NCBI GenBank assembly: GCA_963699175.1 | Contig: OY969418.1 | Span: 2,232,001 to 2,296,000, forward strand | DNA length: 64,000 nt | Reading direction: 5' to 3' | Origin: JACPYM01 sp963699175 | GTDB lineage: Bacteria > Acidobacteriota > Blastocatellia > RBC074 | In this document: positions 10,424 through 19,400 of the stretch, one piece after another | Numbering within the stretch: the first letter of the stretch is position 1 | Layout of the letters: the number at the start of each line of letters is the position of its first letter | Notes under the pieces: model-generated | What the model was told of the DNA's origin: nothing | The model's input: only the letters and a program-made list of their open reading frames with translations | Databases searched by the model: none | Translations under genes and position numbers: made by a program

Positions 10424-13027
10424 TCAACCGCGCGCCGCTACGCTTTGCTCCGGCACAAAGAGCATCTGCCCTTGCTCCAGATCACCTTTGACCACTAAGG
10501 TGTCGCCCGGCTTGATCTCACCACTTAGCAGCTTCATCGCCAGCGGGTTTTGGATCAGCCCTTGAATCGCCCGCTTCAAGGGACGTGCGCCAAAGACCGG
10601 GTCGTAACCCTCGTGTGCCAGCACTTCTTCCGCCGATGGGTCGAGCACCAGCGTAACCTTGCGGTCAGCCAACAATTTGCGCAACGCTTCGAGTTGAATC
10701 TTGATGATTTCCCGCAATTGCTCCAAACCCAACTGCCGGAAGATGATGACCTCGTCAACCCGGTTCAGGAACTCAGGCTTGAAGTGCCCGCGCAAACGTT
10801 CCATTACGCTCTCCTGCATCGCCTCCTCGTCGCCTTCCCACTCCTGAATCTCGCGCGAGCCGAGGTTCGAGGTCATAATAATGACGGTGTTTTTGAAATC
10901 CACCGTCCGCCCCTTGCCGTCGGTCAACCGCCCGTCGTCCAGGATTTGCAACAGGATGTTGAAGACGTCCGTGTGCGCCTTCTCGATCTCATCAAAAAGC
11001 ACCACTGAGTAAGGCCGTCGCCTGACCGCCTCCGTCAGATAGCCGCCCTCGTCATAGCCGATGTAGCCCGGCGGCGCGCCGATCAAACGCGCGACCGAAT
11101 GTTTCTCCATAAACTCCGACATATCCAGCCGCACCATCGAGTGCTCATCATCAAAGAGGAACTCGGCCAACGCCCGCGCCGTTTCGGTCTTACCGACACC
11201 CGTCGGCCCCAGGAAGATGAACGAGCCGACCGGTCGCTTCGGGTCTTGCAAGCCCGCGCGCGCACGGCGCACAGCATTCGCCACCGCGATCAAAGCATCC
11301 TCTTGCCCAACTACACGCATGCCCAGCCGCTCTTCCATCTTGACCAGCTTCTGCAACTCACCTTCGAGCATCTTCGAGACTGGCACACCCGTCCAGCGCG
11401 CCACAACCTCGGCCACGTCCTCTTCCGTGACTTCTTCTTTCAACGTGCGCCCCGCCTGTTGCAATTCGGCCAGTCGCGCTTGATCAGCCTCGAACTGTTT
11501 TTGCAACTCGGTCATCTGGCCGTAGCGAATCTCCGCCACCTTGCCGTAATCGCCTGCCCGCTCGAACTTCTCCGCTTCGACCTTCAGCGCCTCCATCTTC
11601 TCTTTCGCGCCCCGGATGCGCTCGATAACTTCTTTTTCAGATTGCCACTTGGCTTTCATAGCACCGGACTTCTCGCGCAGGTCAGCAATCTCTTTCTCGA
11701 CCTTCGCCAGCCGTTCTTTCGAGACTACATCTTCCTCGCGCAATAGCGCCTGCCGTTCGATCTCGCGCTGGATGATCTCGCGCTCGACTTCATCAATCTC
11801 AGTTGGCAAAGAATCAATCTCAATGCGCAACTTCGACGCCGCCTCGTCAATCAGGTCAATCGCCTTGTCCGGCAAAAACCTATCAGTGATGTAGCGCTGC
11901 GACAAAGTTGCCGCCGCCACAATCGCCGCGTCTTTGATGCGCACGCCGTGATGCGTCTCGTACTTGTCTTTCAAGCCGCGCAAGATCGCAATCGTATCCT
12001 CCACGTTCGGCTCGCCAATGTAGACCTGCTGGAAGCGGCGCTCTAACGCTTTGTCCTTCTCGATGTACTTTTGATATTCGTTGAGCGTCGTCGCGCCCAC
12101 ACAGCGCAGTTCTCCGCGTGCCAGCGCAGGCTTCAACATATTCGACGCGTCCACTGCGCCTTCCGCAGCGCCCGCGCCCACCAGCGTGTGCAACTCGTCA
12201 ATAAAGACGATGACCTGCCCCTGCGCCTTCTCGACTTCGCGCAAGAACGATTTCAAGCGTTCCTCGAATTCGCCACGATACTTCGCGCCAGCGAGCATCG
12301 CACCCAAATCCATCGAAACTACCCGCTTGTTCTTCAAGGTTTCCGGCACGTCACCCGAGACGATGCGTTGGGCCAAGCCTTCGACAATCGCGGTCTTGCC
12401 CACGCCCGGCTCGCCGATCAGCACCGGATTGTTCTTCGTGCGCCGCGACAGGACTTGAATCGTGCGGCGAATCTCGTCATCGCGCCCGATCACCGGATCG
12501 AGCTTGCCCGCGCGCGCTAACTCGGTCAGGTCGCGCGAGTATTTCGCTATCGCTTGATACTGCTCTTCCGCGTTCTGCGACGTGACCCGCGCGCCCGCGC
12601 GCATCCCTTCGATTACCTTGAGCAAACCGTCGCGCGTCACGCCGTGCGCGCGCAGCAAGCGTCCCGCCTCCTGCTTGTCTTCGACCAGCGCCAGCAGCAG
12701 ATGCTCAGTCGAGATAAACTCGTCCTTCAGCTTGTCGGCTTCCTTCTGCGCCTTGCCAAACACATCGGTCGTACGGTTGCTGTAATACCGCTGGCCGAAG
12801 CCGCTTACTTGTGGGAACTTCTTGATCGCCGCTTCGACTTCCGGCGCGAGCGTCTGCACGTTGACGCCGATCTTGCCCAACATCGGACGAGTCACGCCTT
12901 CTCCCTGTTCGATCAGCGCGGCCAACACGTGTTCCGGCTCGACCTGCTGGTGATTTTGCTTTTCGGCCAGGGCGACGGATGACTCAATCGCCTCCTGCGC
13001 TTTCAAGGTGAATTTATCTAACCTCAT
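10424..13027 (-). CDS. clpB: ClpB disaggregase (Hsp100)
   Basis: About 867 residues: Clp N domain (1-145), AAA1 with GEPGVGKTA and VIVFIDELHTLVGAG, the long coiled-coil M domain (about 400-520) that distinguishes ClpB from ClpA/C, AAA2 with GPTGVGKTE and LFDEIEKAH, and D2-small. It extracts polypeptides from aggregates with DnaK/GrpE, and grpE follows on the same strand. Start MRLDKFTLKAQEAIESS at 13027 has GAGGAGG at ideal spacing; an ATG five codons upstream overlaps that SD and is unlikely. A 13-bp tandem repeat lies immediately upstream. Confidence 0.96.
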   Translation of the reverse strand: MRLDKFTLKAQEAIESSVALAEKQNHQQVEPEHVLAALIEQGEGVTRPMLGKIGVNVQTLAPEVEAAIKKFPQVSGFGQRYYSNRTTDVFGKAQKEADKLKDEFISTEHLLLALVEDKQEAGRLLRAHGVTRDGLLKVIEGMRAGARVTSQNAEEQYQAIAKYSRDLTELARAGKLDPVIGRDDEIRRTIQVLSRRTKNNPVLIGEPGVGKTAIVEGLAQRIVSGDVPETLKNKRVVSMDLGAMLAGAKYRGEFEERLKSFLREVEKAQGQVIVFIDELHTLVGAGAAEGAVDASNMLKPALARGELRCVGATTLNEYQKYIEKDKALERRFQQVYIGEPNVEDTIAILRGLKDKYETHHGVRIKDAAIVAAATLSQRYITDRFLPDKAIDLIDEAASKLRIEIDSLPTEIDEVEREIIQREIERQALLREEDVVSKERLAKVEKEIADLREKSGAMKAKWQSEKEVIERIRGAKEKMEALKVEAEKFERAGDYGKVAEIRYGQMTELQKQFEADQARLAELQQAGRTLKEEVTEEDVAEVVARWTGVPVSKMLEGELQKLVKMEERLGMRVVGQEDALIAVANAVRRARAGLQDPKRPVGSFIFLGPTGVGKTETARALAEFLFDDEHSMVRLDMSEFMEKHSVARLIGAPPGYIGYDEGGYLTEAVRRRPYSVVLFDEIEKAHTDVFNILLQILDDGRLTDGKGRTVDFKNTVIIMTSNLGSREIQEWEGDEEAMQESVMERLRGHFKPEFLNRVDEVIIFRQLGLEQLREIIKIQLEALRKLLADRKVTLVLDPSAEEVLAHEGYDPVFGARPLKRAIQGLIQNPLAMKLLSGEIKPGDTLVVKGDLEQGQMLFVPEQSVAARG

Positions 13028-13049
13028 CTCACTCCTCCTCAAACAAATG

Positions 13050-13099
13050 TACTGGCAAATTTACTAGCAACCTTACTGGGCAACCTTACTGGGCAACCA
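13050..13099. repeat. Degenerate 13-bp tandem repeat upstream of clpB
   Basis: About four copies of a TACTGGGCAACCT-like unit, the last two nearly identical, end just before the clpB ribosome-binding site. Its effect on expression is unknown. Confidence 0.7.
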
Positions 13100-13120
13100 G
13101 CGTTCGACCGTAAAAAGAAG

Positions 13121-13208
13121 CGGCCACGAATTGAACTGCACAAACACGAACGATCTGGAGGACTCCCTAATCTTACGCTTCGTGCTCGCGCGTGCCAATT
13201 CGTGGCCG
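13121..13208. repeat. Inverted repeat in the clpB-hsp20 spacer
   Basis: The 13-bp arms CGGCCACGAATTG (13121-13133) and CAATTCGTGGCCG (13196-13208) are perfect reverse complements. Weaker pairing continues inside (CACGAA with TTCGTG, GGAG with CTCC), so the whole 88 bp can fold. No T-run follows on either strand. It may attenuate hsp20 readthrough into clpB. Confidence 0.75.
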
Positions 13209-13246
13209 GGCTGCAAGGCAATCAATTTTGCTTGGCCAGCCGCCGC

Positions 13247-13735
13247 TTACGCGACTGTCGCTTTCGCCTGGTTGCCTTCAGTCTTGACGTTCACCCGAAT
13301 CTCGCGCGCCTTAACTTCCTCGCGCTTCGGCAAGCTAACGTACAAGACGCCATCCTTAAATTCAGCCCGCACATCTTCTACGTTGACCGTCGAAGGCAGC
13401 GTAAAGGTGCGCGTGAAGCTGCCGTAGTTGCGCTCGACGCGATGCCAGTTGTCCTCGCGCGTATCTTTCTCGAACTTGCGCTCGCCGCTCAGGGTAAGCT
13501 TGTAGTTCTCAATCGAGAGCTTAAAGTCTTCCGGCTTCACGCCCGGCAAATCAGCTTCGAGCTTGATGGCATTTTGGTCTTCATAAATGTCCACGCTCGG
13601 CGACCACTTGCCGCTCAACAAGCCGTCTTCGAACTTCCCGAAGAAGCCCGGAAAGGCGCTGTTAAAAGCGCGATTGAAGTCTGTCTGCAAGCCACGCATT
13701 TCATTGAACGGATCACGTTTGACTATCCACGACAT
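13247..13735 (-). CDS. Small heat-shock protein, Hsp20/alpha-crystallin family
   Basis: A 162-residue sHsp. It has a short N-terminal arm, an alpha-crystallin domain (about 45-145) with PSVDIYEDQNAIKLEADLPG, the C-terminal strand motif FKDGVLYVSLPK, and an IRVNV extension close to the usual I-x-I/V anchor. It is an ATP-independent holdase that passes clients to DnaK and ClpB, and it lies directly upstream of clpB on the same strand. GGAGGT nine bases before the ATG supports the start. A strong sigma-70-type promoter with a HAIR-like repeat lies about 230 bp upstream (13953-13996). Confidence 0.95.
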   Translation of the reverse strand: MSWIVKRDPFNEMRGLQTDFNRAFNSAFPGFFGKFEDGLLSGKWSPSVDIYEDQNAIKLEADLPGVKPEDFKLSIENYKLTLSGERKFEKDTREDNWHRVERNYGSFTRTFTLPSTVNVEDVRAEFKDGVLYVSLPKREEVKAREIRVNVKTEGNQAKATVA

Positions 13736-13952
13736 AGTTGTTTTACCTCCGAAAGTTGACCTTTAGTTCTTCCTGCTTATTCCGACCAGCAATTTGATCG
13801 TTTGGCCTGCGTCCCGGTCGGTGAGCCGCACAGCCTTGCTGTCCTCCCAGAGCCTTCGGCTGAAATCGCCTCCTTGACCTCTCTGAAAGTTCTCCTCCTA
13901 CCAACTCCTGCTTGATCATACATCTTTGTGCTCTTTTTTATATTTAGCTTAT

Positions 13953-13996
13953 GTGAGCACGTGCGCACTATAAAACTTGAGTGTATATCTGTCAAG
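13953..13996 (-). promoter_or_regulatory. Sigma-70-type promoter with HAIR-like operator and palindrome, driving hsp20
   Basis: On the minus strand, TTGACA (13995-13990) and TATAGT (13972-13967) are separated by 17 bp, close to the sigma-70 consensus. Across the -35 and spacer, CTTGAGT (13976-13982)-N7-TGTCAAG (13990-13996) matches 12 of 14 bases of the HspR-associated inverted repeat CTTGAGT-N7-ACTCAAG. Next to the -10, GTGAGCAC/GTGCGCAC (13953-13968) forms a near-perfect 16-bp palindrome. The leader to the hsp20 ATG is about 225 nt. HspR control is inference; no hspR gene is in the window. Confidence 0.65.
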
Positions 13997-14123
13997 AAGC
14001 CTTATATAATTTCTTTTTCCTGAATGAGACAGCAGTTTGCCTCTCTTTCAACACCCTCTCTCTTGTTTGCGGTGTTCCCAATCCATACCCTGCCTATGTG
14101 AAAAACCGTTTGGCTAGCAATTC

Positions 14124-14256
14124 TCAATTTGATCGGCAAAGATAAAACCCCGCGTATCCGCTGACGAGCAAAGCTACGGTCAGCCATTGCCAGCGGGATA
14201 AGCGGGGTGATGCAGGGTCTGCAACTGCGTGGGGTGTGGGCCAAGTAGTGACGTGT
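14124..14256 (-). pseudogene. 5' remnant of an MFS transporter gene (GlpT/UhpT-like first helix)
   Basis: The open frame ends in RWQWLTVALLVSGYAGFYLC followed by RSN and a stop. That stretch is typical of the first membrane helix of organophosphate:Pi antiporter-type major facilitator transporters. Nothing resembling the remaining eleven helices follows, so the gene is truncated after helix 1, presumably by deletion. It begins immediately after the stop of the small acidic peptide gene (14257), suggesting the two were once one transcription unit. Confidence 0.55.
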
Positions 14257-14382
14257 CTACTCGTAGTCTTCTGTGTTCTCTTCTTCGTCATCACCTTCCG
14301 GTTCATCATCCGGGCCGGTTACTGAGAAGATGAAAGCATGGTTGAAACGTGTATCCAGCGTTTGCTCTGTGTTGCTTAGCAT
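14257..14382 (-). CDS. 41-residue acidic peptide, possible RiPP precursor or small regulatory protein
   Basis: The ATG at 14382 has TAGGAG five bases upstream and opens a 41-codon frame. The first half is ordinary (MLSNTEQTLDTRFNHAFIFS). The second half is extremely acidic, GPDDEPEGDDEEENTEDYE, with two Thr and one Tyr available as acceptor side chains. A leader followed by an Asp/Glu/Thr-rich tail recalls precursors of omega-ester peptides (graspetides), but no ATP-grasp ligase is nearby. A truncated transporter start follows at once. Function unknown; the strong SD is the main evidence that it is translated. Confidence 0.5.
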   Translation of the reverse strand: MLSNTEQTLDTRFNHAFIFSVTGPDDEPEGDDEEENTEDYE

Positions 14383-14526
14383 AACTTCTCCTATTGGCAG
14401 TTTGGGAAGATGGAATCCAGTTCAATCTGCGGATTGACTGCATCCTCTACTGCATGAAAAGCGAGAGCGGTCTGACTACAAGCAGCTTAAGCAGCAATCA
14501 GCTTTGCCTAAATTCGCCGTTAAGAG

Positions 14527-14747
14527 CAAAACGTAAGGCTGAATTTGCAGCCGCGTAGTGGCGACCTGAATTTAGCCCGGTGTTTCAACGCCGGGAAAGA
14601 TCAGCAGCAAGTCCCGCGTCGCGTCAGCGACGCCTGATTCAAGCGTCGCTGACGCGACGCGGGACTTGCTGCTTGCACATACCGTGGGTTGAAAACCCAC
14701 GGCTAAATTCAACTGCCGCGACGCGGCAAAACGATTGAGCCTTACAT
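14527..14747. repeat. Nested palindromic element (~220 bp)
   Basis: The core is a perfect 31-bp inverted repeat (14603-14633 with 14643-14673, 9-bp loop). Around it sit two smaller hairpins (14576-14595; about 14682-14702), an 11-bp pair TGAATTTAGCC (14567-14577) with GGCTAAATTCA (14701-14711), and an outer pair GTAAGGCT (14532-14539) with AGCCTTAC (14738-14745). No coding potential is visible. It resembles a REP/MITE-like non-autonomous element. Confidence 0.85.
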
Positions 14748-15008
14748 TTTTACCACTTCCCGCTTTGAAATTGGGCGGGCAAAGGCGCGCCGATTTTCGC
14801 GCGCTGCCGTTCAGCTTTTACCGCACGCCGAAAACATAATCCGCCGCTAACACAGACCTGACTTGACTTGAACATGGCTGCGCTATGTTCCAACCGAATG
14901 ATCCGGCTGGTGGGCTGCAAGGCTTGTTCGGATGTGCAGTGACAAGCGCTGATGGTCAGACACGTAGCACTAGCCGGATCAGTTGCCAACTCACTCACGA
15001 GATTACTT

Positions 15009-15812
15009 ATGACGACCTGGCTCCAAGCATCAATTCAAGCACCTCACCGTTTCTCGCTGAGCACGGCGGCGCTCGAAGTCAAACTCGCCACCTCGTTCGC
15101 GGAGTTTGACGCGGCCTTGCGGCTGCGCTTCGAGGTTTTCAATTTGGAACTGCAAGAGGGGCTGAGCGCGTCTTACGCGCGCGGCTACGATACGGATGCC
15201 TACGACGCTTGGTGCGACCATTTGATCGTCAAGGATGTGCTGAGTGACGCGGTGGTCGGCACCTATCGCCTGTTGCGCGGGAGCGTAGCGGCGCGCCAAC
15301 TCGGCTTCTATTCGGAGAACGAGTTCGACTTGGATCAGTTGAAGCGCTTGCCGGGTGAGGTGTTAGAACTTGGCCGCTCCTGTGTCGCTCGCTCGCACCG
15401 ATCGTTCGCCACGATCAATCTGCTCTGGAGCGCGCTTATGCAATACGCCGAACAGCGCGGCATCCGCTATCTGTTCGGTTGCGCGAGTCTGCACTCGGCG
15501 GCGGCGGCAGAAGTCGAGCCGCTCTACGCCTATTTGCGCAAACATCATTTCGCGCCGGAAGAATGCCGCGTCCATCCGCTCGAAGCCTGTCGCATGCCGT
15601 TGCGCGAAACACTGGACGAACAATTTGACGAGCGCCTGGTGCGGCGCAAGCTGCCGCCCTTGTTGAAAGGTTATTTGCGCGCGGGTGCGCTGGTCTGTGG
15701 CGCGCCGGCTTTTGACGCGGAGTTCGGCACAGCGGACGTGCTCGTGCTGATGCAGATGGAGCAGATGGCGACTCGCTATCAACAACATTACAGTGCGGAG
15801 GAGCGGTGTTGA
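15009..15812 (+). CDS. GNAT-fold N-acyltransferase, OlsB/COG3176-like
   Basis: About 267 residues with the layout of OlsB-type acyl-ACP N-acyltransferases. An N-terminal GNAT-like part (LRLRFEVFNLE; VGTYRLLR; ELGRSCVAR) is followed by PLLKGYLRAGALVCGAPAFD and FGTADVLVLM, a stretch typical of the family. Known members acylate the alpha-amino group of ornithine to make ornithine or related aminolipids at the membrane. The substrate here is inferred; there is no olsA neighbour. The start at 15009 (MTTWLQASIQ) is chosen by similarity. No good SD is visible, and a longer frame opens at 14952. Confidence 0.8.
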   Translation: MTTWLQASIQAPHRFSLSTAALEVKLATSFAEFDAALRLRFEVFNLELQEGLSASYARGYDTDAYDAWCDHLIVKDVLSDAVVGTYRLLRGSVAARQLGFYSENEFDLDQLKRLPGEVLELGRSCVARSHRSFATINLLWSALMQYAEQRGIRYLFGCASLHSAAAAEVEPLYAYLRKHHFAPEECRVHPLEACRMPLRETLDEQFDERLVRRKLPPLLKGYLRAGALVCGAPAFDAEFGTADVLVLMQMEQMATRYQQHYSAEERC

Positions 15813-16034
15813 GGCTGCGGGTGAGGTTGCTTTACTTCCCACAGTTCAAACTTTACCTCAATTTTAAGCCGGTTTATCGCTAGCTTAACTTCTGCCGTTT
15901 ATCCTCAGATTTACTTTTCAAGCATTACCCCAACAGTTACGAACAAGCTCTGGTCGCGGGTGAGCGAGTTCACCCGCTTGCCACGAGCATTGCTGTGTGC
16001 AGGAACGCGCTCCCTCCGGTGCGAGGAGTACGCA

Positions 16035-16409
16035 ATGCTGGGAGAAGGTCCGATTTTTAGCGAGTATCCACTCAACAACACTGCACCGCGCAGTGAAGTT
16101 TACGACGATGGACGATTGCACATCGAATACGGCGGCTATTACGTCGAATGTGCCGGGCATCCCATCTATGACCTGACGCGCAAAGAATTTCTGGTGTTGG
16201 CACGCTTGGCGCGCGATGCCGGACGCGTCGTGAGCCACGAACAGCTTTGGACTTTCGTGTGGGGCGCAGACCAGGCGTTCAATCACCGCACCATGCGCGT
16301 CCACGTTGCCAATTTGCGGCGCAAGCTTGCGCCTTACGGTGTGGAGATCACGGTCGTAGTTCACATCGGCTATCGCTTACTGCGTGCAGAGTCACGCGCG
16401 CCCGAGTAG
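16035..16409 (+). CDS. Stand-alone winged-helix (OmpR/PhoB-type) transcriptional regulator
   Basis: About 124 residues. The C-terminal 95 form an OmpR/PhoB DNA-binding domain: LTRKEFLVLARLARDAGRVV, SHEQLWTFVWG, the recognition helix region RTMRVHVANLRRKL, and the wing VHIGYRLL. There is no receiver domain, so no phosphorylatable Asp. GAGGAG six bases before the ATG at 16035 fixes the start, although the frame opens at 15960. It immediately precedes the Oar-like receptor gene, the most obvious target candidate. Confidence 0.85.
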   Translation: MLGEGPIFSEYPLNNTAPRSEVYDDGRLHIEYGGYYVECAGHPIYDLTRKEFLVLARLARDAGRVVSHEQLWTFVWGADQAFNHRTMRVHVANLRRKLAPYGVEITVVVHIGYRLLRAESRAPE

Positions 16410-16471
16410 TTTTCAGCAGCTTCACTATAAGCATTTCCCAAATTCACTAATTACCTAAGAGGAGAGGATGT

Positions 16472-19400
16472 ATGCCAAGAACAAGTTTTTCCCAGCGTTG
16501 CCTGACCGCGCTGACATTGGCCGTCGCCCTGATCGCGCTTTCGTTGACGGCCTTGGCGCAGACCAACGCGCGCATCGCCGGCACAGTCAAAGATCAGACC
16601 GGCGCGGTTGTGCCCAACGCCACCATTACCGTGAAGAATACACGCACTGGCGAAGAGCGCACCTCCACCAGCAATGGTGACGGCGTGTTTATCGTGCCCG
16701 CGCTCAAGCCCTCGGTTTATAACTTACAGGTAACCGCGGGCGGTTTCGCCAAGACTGAATACACCAACATTGAACTGGTCGTCGGCCAGGCGCTCGACCT
16801 GGATGCAGAGTTGAAACCTGTGGGCGCTAGCGAAACCATCAATATCGCCGCCGGTGAAGAGGCCGCACTCGATACGTCATCAGCGCGCATGGGCGCGAAC
16901 GTGAATGAGACTGAAGTCAAAAGCCTGCCGCTCAATGGCCGCCAGTTGTCGCAGCTCTATCTGCAAGCGCCCGGCTCGCTCAACAGCGGTTCAGGCACCT
17001 TCGGCGACATTCGCTTCAGCGGGCGCGCAGTAGAACAGAATGCAGTTCGTTACGATGGCGTCGAAGGCTCGGCCATCATTGACGCCAGCCCGGGCAATTT
17101 GAACGGTGAGATCGCTTCGCCCTTCCGGCTGCAAGCCTCTTTGGAAAACGTGCAAGAGTTCCGCGTGGATTCCAACAGCTATCCGGCGGAGTACGGCACG
17201 GGCACGGGCGGACAGGTCAACGTCGTCACCAAATCCGGTTCGAACAGGTTTCACGGTTCGGTCTTTGAGTATCTGCGCAACGACAAGCTCGATGCGCGCA
17301 ACTTCTTTGACCGTGACTTCAAATCAAAACTGCGGCTCAATCAATTTGGCGCATCGCTGGGTGGGCCAATCGTCAAAGACAAGTTCTTCTTCTTTGGCAG
17401 CTACGAAGGCTATCGCGTGCGTTCGGGCATCAACATCGTGGAAGGCGTGCCGAAATTGTCGCGCTGCGCCACGGCTGTCGCGGCGGTGCGCCCGTTGTGT
17501 GAAGGCGCGTTTCTGGCTACGGGTGGAATTCGCATCGTGACCGACCCTAACACCAGCCCGGATTTCGACATCGGCCAGTTGCTGGCCAGCAATCCGGTCA
17601 ATGAAAACTCCGGCGCTGTGCGCTTTGATTTCAAGCCTAATGCCAACAATTCATTCTACGTGCGCTTCTTCCGCGACCAGGGCGACAATGATCAGCCGCA
17701 GAACGTTTCCGGCGCGCGTGCGGTTTACAAATATGTGCCGCAAAATGGCGTCGCCGCCTGGCAAACCACTATCGGCAGCACCAAGATCAACGAGGTCAAG
17801 CTGGGCTACAACTCGGCTTACACGCGTGTGGCTGGCTTCGCGCCAACCATTGGCGGGATTGACCTCTCAGCGGTGACGCTCAACCTTTCTGGCAGTGTCG
17901 CGCTCGCGAATATTCCCGGCCAGGGCAATTCAGCCGGTCTCTCGATTCCGGGCGGGCTGTTCCGCCTCAATTCGGCGACCAACGGACGCGGCGCGCCGTA
18001 CACGCCCTACACCATCGGCTTGTTTGATAACTTTAGCTGGTTGCGCGGCAATCATTCGCTCAAGTTCGGCGGCGAGTTGCGTTTCATCCGGCTCTATACG
18101 GATCGGCTCGGTGGTACGACTTACTCTTACTCGAATCTAGCCAGCTTCCTGACCAACACTGCGGCCACTGTGCAATATGCCGGGGACGTAAGCGCTCCCA
18201 GCGCATTCAACAACGGCGCAACCGGCCAGCGTTTTGCCAAGCAGGAGTACTACATCGCCTACGCGCAGGACGAGTGGAAGATCAAATCGAATCTGACCTT
18301 CAACTACGGACTGCGTTATGAGTTCTACTCGCCGTTGCGCGAGGATCAGGATCGGCAAGTGGTCTTTGACATTGATAAAGGCGTGATCTTGCCGTCGGAC
18401 ACGACTGTCTATAAAGCCTTGAAGACCAACTTTGCGCCGCGCTTGGCGCTGACCTGGTCGCCCAATGAAAAAGGCACGGGCTTTTTCGGCGGCGGCAGGA
18501 CGGTCATTCGCGGTGGCTTCGGCCTCAACTACGGCCCCGGTCAGACTGAAGACCAGATTCAGCCGATTGAATCCGACCGCGTCAGCTCAACGCTGAGCAA
18601 CGTGACCAATGCGTTCCCGGCCAATATCGCAACGATCGTGGCCAACTTCAACGCCAATCCCAACAATCGTTCTTACCAGCCGCGCGCTTACGACCGCGCC
18701 AATTACGAAGTGCCGGAGCGCGTCTTCTCCTACTCGGTTTCGCTCCAACAGGAACTGCCCTATAAATTGGCGCTCACGCTTGCTTATGTGGGCAGCCAAG
18801 GGCGCAACCTCTTCCTGCGCAGCGTGGCCAATCAGATCACGCAGGTCTTGACCAACGTCAACCCGGCCAACGCGGCCATCGTCATCCGCGAATTCTCCAT
18901 CGTTACGCCGGGCGCAGCAGGCCAGAATCCGACTGTGCTCAATCCGTTTGCCGAAGTTGACTACAAACGCAGCGGCGGGCACGACAGCTACAACGCCTTA
19001 CAGATGACGCTGGCGCGCCGCTTCAACAGCGGTGTGACGCTTAACGCGCAATACACTTTCGGGCGCAGCTACGGCAACACTGCCGGCTCGAACGAAGCTT
19101 TGACGGCGGGCAACATCGCGCGCAAGACGGCGGACTTCGATTACGACGATGGCTACAACAACTTCGACGTGCGCCATACATTCAACGTCAGCGCCATCTA
19201 CGCGCTGCCCTGGGGCAAGTCTCTGACAGGCATCCACAAGACGCTGCTCGGCGGTTGGGAGGTCGGCACGATCATGAACTCGCGCAGCGGCATCCCCATC
19301 CCGGTGCAGGTCACGCGCCCGGACATCATTTATGTGGATGCGGCAGGTCTCTACTACGGCAACCCGGCGGCTGGTCGCACGGCGGTAATCAACACGCCGG

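Noticed and set aside
13777..13995. 72-codon minus-strand frame upstream of hsp20
   Set aside because: It overlaps the promoter and leader and has no SD or recognisable sequence.
14257..14309. Single longer transporter frame starting at 14309
   Set aside because: The 5' part overlaps the acidic-peptide gene out of phase and its residues (MMNRKVMTKKRT...) show no family similarity; the transporter-like text begins after 14256.
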